DNA of 64,000 bases from Agarivorans sp. Alg241-V36 (GTDB lineage Bacteria; Pseudomonadota; Gammaproteobacteria; Enterobacterales; Celerinatantimonadaceae). The stretch is taken from NCBI RefSeq assembly GCF_900537085.1, contig NZ_UNRE01000005.1:292542-356541 (forward strand), read 5' to 3'. Both the position numbers and the translations under genes were made by a program. Positions 45,001 through 53,167 of this stretch are shown here, one piece after another (the stretch's first letter is position 1; each line of letters starts with the position of its first letter). The notes below the pieces were generated by a model. It ran no database searches, was not told the DNA's origin, and was given only the letters and a program-made list of their open reading frames with translations.

Positions 45001-45113
45001 GCCTGATAGCCATAACGCTGCGCTTGCTCTACCAATTCTTCTGGATGAGAAGCGCCGTATAGAAAGCTAAAGTTGCTTTGAGCATTAAGTTCAGCAAAGG
45101 GAGTGTTGTTCAT
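42054..45113 (-). CDS. dnaE2: Error-prone DNA polymerase DnaE2 (ImuC)
   Basis: 1,019 residues from the ATG at 45113, which overlaps the imuB stop by one base (TAATG); a longer frame upstream is only the overlap with imuB. It is a C-family polymerase: PHP domain at the start ([23 protein letters not shown]), catalytic palm with [26 protein letters not shown], fingers with [23 protein letters not shown], and a C-terminal OB-fold near [16 protein letters not shown]. DnaE2 works with ImuA and ImuB in SOS mutagenesis across lesions. It is the last gene of a LexA-controlled operon. Confidence 0.95.
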   Translation of the reverse strand: [1019 protein letters not shown]

Positions 45114-46495
45114 TAGGCAAACCAGCCGTGTAAGTACCACTGACGATTCTCTTGGCATACCCACGCCAAACCCTGATCAGGGCTTTGTGCCATGTAGTAA
45201 TCGCGATTAACGCTTTGTTCATCCCACCAACCGCTGGCAATGCGCTCTGGCTCAGAGAGTAGGGTGTAATGCTGAATATTAATTGGCTTTAATTGCGGCA
45301 GCAGCCAACAGGGGCGAGCAAATTGCTTAGGGTAGCTAAGCGCTTCGTGTTGCGATAAAGGCCGGTATTGGCTGGCATATTCGGGTCGAAAATCTGCTTG
45401 GCAGCTTAAGCGGCTAATAGCATGTTCGCCTAAACGTACGCTTAGTTGATCAAATAATAAATTGTCGCAAGCCGATTGCTGTGGCTCGAAGAGACCGGAG
45501 ACTTCATGGCCAAGCGGATACAGGGCCTGGCAATCTAAACTAAATTCAATCACCGCTGCACTCAAACGAATCGATTCTAGCTTTAAACGAAATAAGGCCA
45601 GCCAATCGTGACTGGTTTGTAATAAGCGGGCACTTTTTACGGTGATGATCTCACAGGGTTTATTGCGAAAATTTAGGGTAAGCACCAAGATATTGCTGCA
45701 AAACTGACGTTGCCTAAGCCATTGCTGTAGGTGCTGACAAGCCTGTTTTAGTGAAAACATTAAACCTTGAATGGTGTGAGTTTCAGCCAACAGTGGAAAA
45801 GCTTGTTGATAGCGTGCTTGGGGTTTAATAAAAGTAAGTGGGGTACTTTGTTGCCCATTAGCCTGGTCAAGTAAATGTAAGCTGTCTTCTCCCAAGCGCT
45901 TGCGCAGCTCTGGCCGGGGTAGCTTACTAAGCTGTTTAAGAGTGTATAAGCCCATAGCTTGCAGGCTAGTGACCAAAGAGGAAGGGAGATCGCTGGCACT
46001 AAGCGGTAAATCGGCGAGAAACTTAATGCCAGAATTTACTTGTTTAATATCTTGAGAGCGGGCTAACCAGCGCGCGGCCATAGCACTGGGGGCGTGAGCA
46101 ATGCGAAAGCTTAGCTGCTGGTGTTGGTAGTGTGTTACTAGCTTGGTGATATGTTGTTCTGGCTTGGGGTAAATATTACGCATACCGGCACCGCTAATAT
46201 ACAAGCCTTTATCTGGATGCACTGCAACTTGTGCCGAGTAGTACAAAGCTTGCTGGGCTAAAGCGTCAAAGTAAGCATCACAAGATAAATCACTTTGTTG
46301 ATACAAACAGAGTTGTGGTGCCAATTGGTAAGCGGTATTAAGCGAGCAACCTAAGTAAACCCCTAAGTGATGCGCCACTTGGTTAAGTTGGATGATTTGC
46401 TTGTTGTGATGAATCGCTAAAGCTTGTTGGCTTGGGTGCTCGCGTTGCAATAAATCCAACGCGAGCTGAGGGAAATCAAGGTAAATCCAATACAT
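45113..46495 (-). CDS. imuB: ImuB, Y-family polymerase-like mutasome protein
   Basis: 460 residues. It begins MYWIYLDFPQLALDLLQRE, the inactive Y-family polymerase fold of ImuB. By family knowledge ImuB lacks the catalytic acidic set and acts as a hub that binds the beta clamp, ImuA and DnaE2. The region around LSKLPRPELRKRLGEDSLHLLDQANG is the helix-hairpin-helix part. Its end overlaps dnaE2 and it starts 27 bp after imuA. Confidence 0.93.
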   Translation of the reverse strand: MYWIYLDFPQLALDLLQREHPSQQALAIHHNKQIIQLNQVAHHLGVYLGCSLNTAYQLAPQLCLYQQSDLSCDAYFDALAQQALYYSAQVAVHPDKGLYISGAGMRNIYPKPEQHITKLVTHYQHQQLSFRIAHAPSAMAARWLARSQDIKQVNSGIKFLADLPLSASDLPSSLVTSLQAMGLYTLKQLSKLPRPELRKRLGEDSLHLLDQANGQQSTPLTFIKPQARYQQAFPLLAETHTIQGLMFSLKQACQHLQQWLRQRQFCSNILVLTLNFRNKPCEIITVKSARLLQTSHDWLALFRLKLESIRLSAAVIEFSLDCQALYPLGHEVSGLFEPQQSACDNLLFDQLSVRLGEHAISRLSCQADFRPEYASQYRPLSQHEALSYPKQFARPCWLLPQLKPINIQHYTLLSEPERIASGWWDEQSVNRDYYMAQSPDQGLAWVCQENRQWYLHGWFA

Positions 46496-46522
46496 GTTGT
46501 ACTTGTGTAAAAAGCATCGGCG

Positions 46523-47149
46523 TTAATTAAGCCGTGGAATGTGTTGCTCATACAGTGGAGCTCCACCACGGCGCTTTAGCAGATGGTAGTTAATTTGGTC
46601 TGGTGACTTACTCGGGTGTAAGGCCATTCGTACACTGGCGCTAGAGCTTTGCTGTTGCTGTTGTAGCGGTCTAAACAGGTAACTTAAGCAATCGCCTTGT
46701 TCGGAGGCTAATTGCAAACGGCGACTTGCTTTTAAATCTAAGCCATTTAACCAGCCTAATACTGCGCTACAAGAACCACTTTTAAGCGCTTGCTCAATGG
46801 TCCACAGTGCATCACTACATTGCTCAGGCCTAATCACGATCACCTTACTAATGTTTACGCCATGTTGCTGTAATGCCGGAGCATTGGGCATAAAAGGCGG
46901 AGCTACCCAAATAATCCAACGCGATTGTTGGCTAAGTTTAGCCAGAGCGGGCAACAACAATTGCAGCTCACCAATACCATGCTGTTCGTAAAGCACTTCG
47001 GTGATCCCACCTTGAGGCCAACCATGGTTAGGTAGTTGTTGGTCGAGTTGTTCAAAGCCACTTGCATGAACGTCAAGATGACTATGTTGCCATTGGCTGC
47101 CTTGCCATACCTTGTTGCTTTGTAGCAGTTGTTCAATTTGTTGTGCCAT
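46523..47149 (-). CDS. imuA: ImuA, RecA-like SOS mutasome protein
   Basis: 208 residues from the ATG at 47149 (MAQQIEQLLQSNKVWQ); an in-frame ATG four codons earlier is less well placed. The sequence contains GWPQGGITEVLYEQHGIGELQLLLPAL, the degenerate RecA/SulA-like core without a standard Walker A lysine. It is the first gene of the imuA-imuB-dnaE2 operon, which is induced by DNA damage. LexA boxes lie 38-55 bp upstream. Confidence 0.9.
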   Translation of the reverse strand: MAQQIEQLLQSNKVWQGSQWQHSHLDVHASGFEQLDQQLPNHGWPQGGITEVLYEQHGIGELQLLLPALAKLSQQSRWIIWVAPPFMPNAPALQQHGVNISKVIVIRPEQCSDALWTIEQALKSGSCSAVLGWLNGLDLKASRRLQLASEQGDCLSYLFRPLQQQQQSSSASVRMALHPSKSPDQINYHLLKRRGGAPLYEQHIPRLN

Positions 47150-47186
47150 TGTTCGCTCCATGCTCTAAGTCAATGTCGATGTTTAA

Positions 47187-47202
47187 CTGTGTATTTATAC
47201 AG
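47187..47202 (-). promoter_or_regulatory. LexA (SOS) box upstream of imuA
   Basis: CTGTGTATTTATACAG fits the gammaproteobacterial LexA consensus CTGT-N8-ACAG exactly. It lies 38 bp upstream of the imuA start codon. Confidence 0.9.
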
Positions 47203-47217
47203 TGTATGTATATACAG
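47202..47217 (-). promoter_or_regulatory. Second, weaker LexA box
   Basis: GTGTATGTATATACAG differs from CTGT-N8-ACAG in one key base and shares its first base with the preceding box. Two adjacent LexA sites could tighten repression of the mutagenic operon. Confidence 0.55.
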
Positions 47218-47369
47218 TATTACCTGTTCAATAATTTTGCAAATGTTTTTTTACTTTATATGTATGACAATTAGTCTGAAGCGCTAGTAATTTTTCGTAA
47301 ATACTTGCAAAATAACATTGAGAACTGAAAAGGTTTTCATAGGAAGCGTGCTAATAAATAGGGATTAAA

Positions 47370-48386
47370 ATGATAACTCTTGGTGAATACATAATAGAAA
47401 AACAACACCAGTTTCCCGACGCCACAGGGGAGCTTACTCAGCTATTAGGGGCTATTCGTTTAGCCGCTAAAGTGGTTAACCGTGAGATCAACAAAGCAGG
47501 GCTAGTTGATATTATTGGTGCTACTGGCGTAGAAAACGTACAAGGTGAGGTACAACAAAAGCTAGATTTGTATGCGAACGAAAAATTTAAAGCCGCGCTT
47601 GAAGCACGCGGTGAGGTGTGTGGCGTAGCCTCGGAAGAAGAAGATGAGTTTGTGAGTTTTGACAGTTCTCGCTCTATCGACAGTAAATATGTGGTGTTAA
47701 TGGACCCTTTAGATGGTTCATCAAACATTGATGTGAATGTGTCGGTGGGAACCATTTTCTCCATTTATAAACGTATTAGTCCTTGTGGTACCCCTGTGGT
47801 ATTAGAAGACTTTTTGCAGCCTGGTTATCGCCAAGTGGCAGCAGGATACGTGGTATATGGATCGTCAACCATGTTGGTGTATACCACGGGTCATGGCGTA
47901 CATGGTTTTACCTGTGATCCATCGTTAGGGGTGTTTTATCTCTCGCATGAGAATATGACGATTCCTGATGACGGGGTAATTTATTCGATTAACGAAGGTA
48001 ATTACCTTAAGTTTCCAACTGGGGTGAAGAAGTACTTAAAGTACTGCCAAGAAATTGAGCCGGAAACTAATCGACCTTATACCTCTCGTTATATTGGCTC
48101 GTTGGTATCAGATTTCCACCGGAACCTGCTTAAAGGCGGTATCTATATTTACCCTTCAACCGCCTCTGCACCTGAAGGTAAGTTGCGTTTGCTGTATGAA
48201 TGTAACCCTATGGCCTTTTTGATTGAACAGGCTGGCGGTAAAGCGAGTGATGGCTTTACTCGTATTATGGATATTGAACCAGAAGAGCTGCATCAGCGGA
48301 TCCCCTTCTTCTGTGGCAGTACCCATATGGTAGAAACCGTGGAAGGCATGATGCGCGAGTACTCCTCAAACGAGCGCAATGACTAA
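47370..48386 (+). CDS. fbp: Class 1 fructose-1,6-bisphosphatase
   Basis: 338 residues, normal for class 1 FBPase. The metal and phosphate site is visible as SSEEEDEFV, then [43 protein letters not shown] is the second signature. It removes the 1-phosphate of fructose-1,6-bisphosphate in gluconeogenesis, which fits growth on organic acids and alginate products. It is divergent from imuA. The stop overlaps the convergent DUF1853 gene by four bases. Confidence 0.96.
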   Translation: MITLGEYIIEKQHQFPDATGELTQLLGAIRLAAKVVNREINKAGLVDIIGATGVENVQGEVQQKLDLYANEKFKAALEARGEVCGVASEEEDEFVSFDSSRSIDSKYVVLMDPLDGSSNIDVNVSVGTIFSIYKRISPCGTPVVLEDFLQPGYRQVAAGYVVYGSSTMLVYTTGHGVHGFTCDPSLGVFYLSHENMTIPDDGVIYSINEGNYLKFPTGVKKYLKYCQEIEPETNRPYTSRYIGSLVSDFHRNLLKGGIYIYPSTASAPEGKLRLLYECNPMAFLIEQAGGKASDGFTRIMDIEPEELHQRIPFFCGSTHMVETVEGMMREYSSNERND

Positions 48387-49195
48387 GGCTTAGTCACTTT
48401 GTTTGCCCTGACGAGCCAGTCGTCAGGGCAAACAAATATCCGCTGTTCGGGCTGCTTAACTTGCTGCGGTAAATACAACTGTAGGGGGCCTCTTGCTAAA
48501 TCTAGTAACTTATCCGCCTTTTCCAGGGTGTGTCCTTTAGGATTTATCCACTGTTGTTTGGTGAGCGCAAACCAGCCGTGAGTTTGCATATTTTGCCATT
48601 GTTGTAGCGTATACCAATGACAATGTTGGGGAGTAGAGTGGCTGATACTACCTAGTTGAAACAAATACCCCGGCAGCAAAATCCGTTGTTTAAATGAATA
48701 GCCTGGGTAGTCTTTGGCCAAGGTTTGTATTTGCGGGTGGCAGCCTAAAGGGATTTGCTTAAGCAACAGTTTGCTGAGTTTGTTGCTGAGCCGATCTTGC
48801 TGGTTGGGGCCAAGGTAGTCATAGCTGCTGGGTTTGGCATTGCGGGCCAAGTAAAACTTTATTGCCAGTTCCCAATGCTCTAACTGTTGCTGTTGATGGT
48901 TTACTAACAAAAAGTCGATAGCACCTTGGGTTCGGCCATCTTGTTGTACGGCAACGTTGTCTGCCAGCAATTGCCAGTTTGGATGGGCCTTAATTAAGGC
49001 GCGCCATAATTGTTCAAAATACAAACCTAGCCGTGAATGCGCTGGTGAATCTGGAATTTGACTAAGTTGAGAATGAAGCGCTGTATACCAAGATTGTTGC
49101 CAGGCTTGGTTAACCGCAAAGGGCAGGGCATGGGGCAATAAGGCTGGAGCATTTAGGCACCAGTTTAAATCATTCTCCCAAGCTTGCTTACTCAC
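48383..49195 (-). CDS. DUF1853 family protein
   Basis: 270 residues. [23 protein letters not shown] and [18 protein letters not shown] are recognisable DUF1853 stretches. The pattern resembles a PD-(D/E)XK nuclease-like core, but no activity is known. It is cytoplasmic and monocistronic. Its 3' end overlaps fbp by four bases and contains a 17-bp perfect inverted repeat. Confidence 0.85.
   Translation of the reverse strand: MSKQAWENDLNWCLNAPALLPHALPFAVNQAWQQSWYTALHSQLSQIPDSPAHSRLGLYFEQLWRALIKAHPNWQLLADNVAVQQDGRTQGAIDFLLVNHQQQQLEHWELAIKFYLARNAKPSSYDYLGPNQQDRLSNKLSKLLLKQIPLGCHPQIQTLAKDYPGYSFKQRILLPGYLFQLGSISHSTPQHCHWYTLQQWQNMQTHGWFALTKQQWINPKGHTLEKADKLLDLARGPLQLYLPQQVKQPEQRIFVCPDDWLVRANKVTKP
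48398..48436. terminator. 17-bp perfect hairpin after fbp, inside DUF1853 coding sequence
   Basis: TTTGTTTGCCCTGACGA (48398-48414) and its exact complement (48420-48436) pair around GCCAG. It starts 12 bases after the fbp stop and lies wholly within the DUF1853 3' coding region. Confidence 0.6.
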
Positions 49196-49331
49196 AAATG
49201 TTATCCTTTTGTTATTAATTTACACTTATTTAAAGGTTTTGCTTTTTATTTCGACTATTTTACCGGTTTTTGTAGTTTTATTACTAAATGTTGGCTAATA
49301 TTTAGTGGTCTAACCAGTTGAGGTGTTCGAA

Positions 49332-49535
49332 ATGAGTAAGCAATTTTCTACCAGCATTATCATCGTTCGTCGTATCGCACTATTTTTAGTAGGTTTGGTT
49401 TCTTTCCCATTTGTTGCCCTTGCCGGTTTAAGAGCGCCTTTTTATAGCGCATTACACCGTCAGTGGATTAAGCGTAATGACCGTCCAAGTTGGATGCAGC
49501 AAGCTGACAAAATCAATCAGTTTGTTTTGTACTAA
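49332..49535 (+). CDS. Small conserved-looking membrane protein of unknown function
   Basis: 67 residues from the ATG at 49332, preceded by TGAGGTG at a good distance; an upstream in-frame GTG adds only three residues. One hydrophobic helix (about residues 12-33, VRRIALFLVGLVSFPFVAL) is followed by a basic tail with WIKRNDRPSWMQQADKINQF. I do not recognise a family. It could be an inner-membrane accessory protein. It lies alone between DUF1853 (divergent) and the Nif3-like gene. Confidence 0.55.
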   Translation: MSKQFSTSIIIVRRIALFLVGLVSFPFVALAGLRAPFYSALHRQWIKRNDRPSWMQQADKINQFVLY

Positions 49536-49602
49536 TCTATAAGGCTTGTTTAAAGTTGGGTCTGCTACTTACAATGTGACAAACCATTGTGAGTTAATGT
49601 AA

Positions 49603-50355
49603 ATGAAAAATACCCGATTAGAAAATATATTAAACCAGCACTTAGAAAGCTTTAAATTTAAAGACTACTGTCCCAATGGCCTGCAAGTAGAAGGTCGCTC
49701 TGAAGTTAAGCGAATTGTTACTGGCGTTACTGCTTGCCAAGCATTAATTGACCAAGCCATTGAGCACAAAGCCGACGCTATTGTGGTACATCACGGTTTC
49801 TTTTGGAAAAACGAAGCCGCAGTGGTTACCGGTATGAAGCGTCGTCGCCTGCAAGCCTTGTTAAACCACGATATTAACCTTTATGGTTACCACTTACCCT
49901 TAGATGTCCATCCAGAGCTTGGGAATAATGCACAGCTGGCTAAGCGCTTGGGCATTACTTTAAAGCGTGGGCTAGAAGCGTGGGATCCGCGCAGCGTAGC
50001 AATGGTAGGTAAGTTAGCAGAGCCTATTTCAGGTGAAGAGTTTGCGCAACGTATAGAACAAGTATTACAGCGCAAACCTTTGCACATCGCCAATGGGCAC
50101 AATATTCAAAAAGTGGGCATTTGCACCGGCGGTGGACAATCCTACCTTGGGTTAGCCGCTGAGCAAGGCTTAGATGCATTTATTAGTGGCGAAATCTCTG
50201 AAAACACCGTACACACCGCGCGTGAGATGGGCATTGATTATTTTGCTGCTGGTCATCATGCGACCGAACGTTACGGCGCACAGGCGCTAGGCGAGTGGTT
50301 AGCAGAAACCCACGACCTAGACGTTACCTTTATCGATGTAGATAATCCGGTATAA
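49603..50355 (+). CDS. Nif3-like dinuclear metal-centre protein (YbgI type)
   Basis: 250 residues. YCPNGLQVEGRSEVKRIVTGVTA is the family start; VVHHGFFWKNE and the late AAGHHATERYGAQALGEWL hold the histidines and glutamate of the two-metal site. The hexameric ring protein has been tied to GTP cyclohydrolase-like or metal-dependent hydrolase functions, none settled. It begins 67 bp after the small gene before it. The bfd gene follows with its own promoter. Confidence 0.93.
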   Translation: MKNTRLENILNQHLESFKFKDYCPNGLQVEGRSEVKRIVTGVTACQALIDQAIEHKADAIVVHHGFFWKNEAAVVTGMKRRRLQALLNHDINLYGYHLPLDVHPELGNNAQLAKRLGITLKRGLEAWDPRSVAMVGKLAEPISGEEFAQRIEQVLQRKPLHIANGHNIQKVGICTGGGQSYLGLAAEQGLDAFISGEISENTVHTAREMGIDYFAAGHHATERYGAQALGEWLAETHDLDVTFIDVDNPV

Positions 50356-50370
50356 GCTGAAAAAGATATT

Positions 50371-50389
50371 GCGAATGATAATGGTTCGC
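50371..50389 (+). promoter_or_regulatory. Fur box upstream of bfd
   Basis: GCGAATGATAATGGTTCGC agrees with 13 of 19 positions of the Fur consensus, including the central AATGATAAT. It lies 37 bp upstream of the bfd start codon, which fits iron-starvation control. Confidence 0.75.
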
Positions 50390-50426
50390 AATATAATTGC
50401 TTTATTGTGATTGATGAGGTGAAGCA

Positions 50427-50618
50427 ATGTTTGTATGTTTATGCCACGGCATTACTGATAAGCAAATTAAAGAAGCAGTGCAGCAAGGCTGTGAAAACCT
50501 AGCCGATGTACGTAAAAAGAATGGTGTTGCTTCTGAGTGTGGGAAATGTGCCAGAATGGCTAAAACCATCATTAATAAAGAATTGTCTATCACACCTAAG
50601 TACTACGAAGTAGCCTAG
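50427..50618 (+). CDS. bfd: Bacterioferritin-associated ferredoxin
   Basis: 63 residues with the four [2Fe-2S] cysteines in the Bfd arrangement: C4-L-C6 near the start and C-x-x-C in ASECGKCARM. Bfd gives electrons to bacterioferritin so that stored iron can be released. The Fur box upstream and induction under iron lack agree with this. The gene is monocistronic. A 10-bp hairpin overlaps its stop codon. Confidence 0.95.
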   Translation: MFVCLCHGITDKQIKEAVQQGCENLADVRKKNGVASECGKCARMAKTIINKELSITPKYYEVA

Positions 50619-50631
50619 CCTTAGGCTACTT
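50608..50631. terminator. Hairpin at the convergent ends of bfd and the next gene
   Basis: AAGTAGCCTA (50608-50617) and TAGGCTACTT (50622-50631) form a perfect stem with loop GCCT, covering the bfd stop codon. There is no long T-run, so terminator strength is uncertain. Confidence 0.55.
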
Positions 50632-51979
50632 AATCCGCTTCATCGCGGTGAATCAGTAAATCAAAACCTTTATCCCGCCAATACTGAATCAGCTCAGGTT
50701 GCACGCCTAATATTGCTAACGACACCTGCTTCTCAATACAACGTTGTTTTATGGTTTGCCAATTTCCTCGGTTATCGTTATTCACATTGAGCAAGATCCA
50801 CATATCTAAAGAAATCACTAGCACATCAATTAAGTCTAGCACTGTGGGATTATTGATCAGTTGCGCCACTAAGTTGGGTTGCCAAGCCAACTGCACATGT
50901 TGTTGCTTAATTCGAACTAAGCTAGTGAGATTTTCCATTGGCAATTCAGGGCTAAATACCAACATCGTTTCTGAGTAATGCTCGGCTATTTGCGTTAGCG
51001 CTATGCTGCGTTGACTTAGCTCTTGTTTAAAGTGGTGCCAATACACTGCATTAACTGGGGCATTAAAATGCTCATCTTGTTCAATGTGTGTTGGCCAATC
51101 CCAGTAGCCAACCAAGCTATTGTCTGTAGTTGCATGAATTAGATATTGGCTGTGTTTGGTGGCATCACCGAGTTGATTAAGCTTGTGGCGGTATAAGCGG
51201 AAAAACTGACGGCTTAAGTAGCCTATCTGGGTTTTGAATTGCCCAACGGTGATAGAGGTATATAGGTTTAGACCGTAATGTTTCGCCAGCAGAATGATGC
51301 TGTTTCTCAGTGTAGATTGCTCTTGAAAAACCAAAATTAAGCCGGGGCGGTGCAAGATAGCAGCAAGACGTTCAATGGTATCAATAATATGAGGGTCATC
51401 ATCGTAGACGGCCAGCATCACTAAGTTAGCTTGTTGCAGCTGCTGATTAATATCTTGTTGTTGCGGGTACCAATGTTCACAAAAGCTAAAGCCATACTCC
51501 TGCATGTGTTGCTGGAATGGCTCAGCAGGTCGAGGGTTATATAGGTAAACAAACTTACTGTTGGCCCACTGCTGATATTGTTGGTTAATGCTGTCGCCCC
51601 AATGGGCAAACTGTTCATCTAACTCTTGCTGACTATAACAATAGATAAAGTCGGGGAGGTCAAAAGACATGGCGGGCATTTCACCCACCAAAAATACCGA
51701 AATTTGTGATTGTTCTTCTAGTAAATCAGCTAACAGCGCTAGCTGCTGGCAATTGAGCTTGGCACAGTTTAAAACAATCGCGTCAAACTCATTGGATTGC
51801 TGCAGTTGCAATTGTAACTCGTCAACTTGTTGGGCGGTAACATGCTCAATAGGAGAAGGGCTATGGCTTGGTGTTTGCTGAAACCACAATACCCGCAGCA
51901 ATTTAGAAGTAGTAGGGGCCGCACTGGGCGCTAATAATAGCGCCAGTTCTTCGTCATTTAGCGAAAACGACCCAGGCAT
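50630..51979 (-). CDS. Unrecognised protein, possible degenerate receiver/EAL-like regulator
   Basis: 449 residues, soluble, rich in Gln. I recognise no clear family. Residues 20-125 and 140-270 have the alternating strand/helix pattern of receiver-like domains (FDAIVLNCAKL, then ISVFLVGEMP; NLVMLAVYDDDP, then GLILVFQEQST) but without a clear phosphorylation site. Residues 300-449 recall the end of an EAL domain, with VDVLVISLDMW about where an active Asp would be and a terminal LAILGVQPELIQYWRDKGFDLLI similar in form to the EGVET-x-x-Q-x-x-x-L-x-x-x-GCD motif, but without catalytic residues. It begins 2 bases after the purT stop and is co-transcribed with purT. Confidence 0.4.
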   Translation of the reverse strand: MPGSFSLNDEELALLLAPSAAPTTSKLLRVLWFQQTPSHSPSPIEHVTAQQVDELQLQLQQSNEFDAIVLNCAKLNCQQLALLADLLEEQSQISVFLVGEMPAMSFDLPDFIYCYSQQELDEQFAHWGDSINQQYQQWANSKFVYLYNPRPAEPFQQHMQEYGFSFCEHWYPQQQDINQQLQQANLVMLAVYDDDPHIIDTIERLAAILHRPGLILVFQEQSTLRNSIILLAKHYGLNLYTSITVGQFKTQIGYLSRQFFRLYRHKLNQLGDATKHSQYLIHATTDNSLVGYWDWPTHIEQDEHFNAPVNAVYWHHFKQELSQRSIALTQIAEHYSETMLVFSPELPMENLTSLVRIKQQHVQLAWQPNLVAQLINNPTVLDLIDVLVISLDMWILLNVNNDNRGNWQTIKQRCIEKQVSLAILGVQPELIQYWRDKGFDLLIHRDEAD

Positions 51980-51981
51980 TG

Positions 51982-53157
51982 CTAGTAAGTTACCTTAACC
52001 TTTGAAGCCACTTGTTTAGCATTGCTAACGGCTTGCTCAATGGACTCGCTGCGATTTAAGGCTACCCCTAAACGACGTTGTCCATTAATGTCTGGTTTTG
52101 AGAATAAACGCAGTTGGCTATCGGTAGCGTCTAGCGCTTCGGCTAAGCCGCTAAAGCGAATGTCGGTTGATTGTCCATCACCCATGATCACGGCAGAGGC
52201 ACTTGCGCCAAATTGATGGATTTGTTTGATGGGCAAACCAAGAATAGCTTTAGCGTGTAAAGCAAACTCTGATTGATCTTGTGAAATCAAGGTGACCATA
52301 CCAGTATCGTGAGGGCGTGGAGACACTTCACTAAAGTAAACTTCGTCGCCTTTAATAAATAGCTCTACACCAAATAAACCGTAGCCACCTAGCTCGCTAA
52401 CGATTTTCTTAGCGATGTCTTGTGACTTAGCTAAAGCCAGCTCTGACATGGCCTGTGGTTGCCAAGACTCACGATAATCACCATCTTCTTGTCTGTGACC
52501 AATCGGTGCGCAAAAATGAATGCCATCGATGGCGCTAACGGTAAGCAAGGTGATCTCGTAATCAAAATCAACAAAACCTTCAACAATAATGCGCCCAGCA
52601 CCAGTGCGTCCGCCTTCTTGTGAGTAGTCCCACGCAGCGGTGACCTGATCGCTATTGCGCAGTGTTGATTGCCCTTTGCCCGATGAACTCATCACCGGCT
52701 TAAGTACACAAGGCAAACCGACATTTGCTACGGCTTGTTGGCACTCTTCTAAACTATCAGCAAACTGATAAGCAGAGGTTGGCAGACCAAGTGTTTCAGC
52801 AGCTAAGCGGCGAATACCTTCGCGGTTCATGGTGAGTTGGGTCGCGCGAGCGGTAGGTGTAACTGCAAAGCCTTGTTGCTCTAGCTCAACTAAGGTATCG
52901 GTGGCAATGGCTTCAATTTCAGGAACAATATGCTGGGGTTTTTCTTTAAGAATTAAGGCTTTTAAGGCCTCTCCATCAAGCATATCTATAACATAACTGC
53001 GATGCGCTACATGCATCGCTGGAGCGTTCGGGTAGCGGTCTACCGCAATAATTTCAACCCCATAACGTTGTAATTCAATGGCAACTTCTTTGCCAAGTTC
53101 GCCTGCTCCTAGCAATAACACTTTAGTTCCAGAAACGCTTAGCGCAGTTCCTAACAT
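51982..53157 (-). CDS. purT: Formate-dependent phosphoribosylglycinamide formyltransferase (GAR transformylase 2)
   Basis: 391 residues, equal to E. coli PurT. An ATP-grasp protein: [21 protein letters not shown] at the start, [12 protein letters not shown] as the ATP-binding loop, then [29 protein letters not shown]. It makes formyl-GAR from formate, ATP and GAR in purine synthesis. Cdd lies 10 bp upstream on the same strand, so the two form a nucleotide-metabolism operon with the unknown gene at 50630. Confidence 0.96.
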   Translation of the reverse strand: MLGTALSVSGTKVLLLGAGELGKEVAIELQRYGVEIIAVDRYPNAPAMHVAHRSYVIDMLDGEALKALILKEKPQHIVPEIEAIATDTLVELEQQGFAVTPTARATQLTMNREGIRRLAAETLGLPTSAYQFADSLEECQQAVANVGLPCVLKPVMSSSGKGQSTLRNSDQVTAAWDYSQEGGRTGAGRIIVEGFVDFDYEITLLTVSAIDGIHFCAPIGHRQEDGDYRESWQPQAMSELALAKSQDIAKKIVSELGGYGLFGVELFIKGDEVYFSEVSPRPHDTGMVTLISQDQSEFALHAKAILGLPIKQIHQFGASASAVIMGDGQSTDIRFSGLAEALDATDSQLRLFSKPDINGQRRLGVALNRSESIEQAVSNAKQVASKVKVTY

Positions 53158-53167
53158 TTAAATACTC

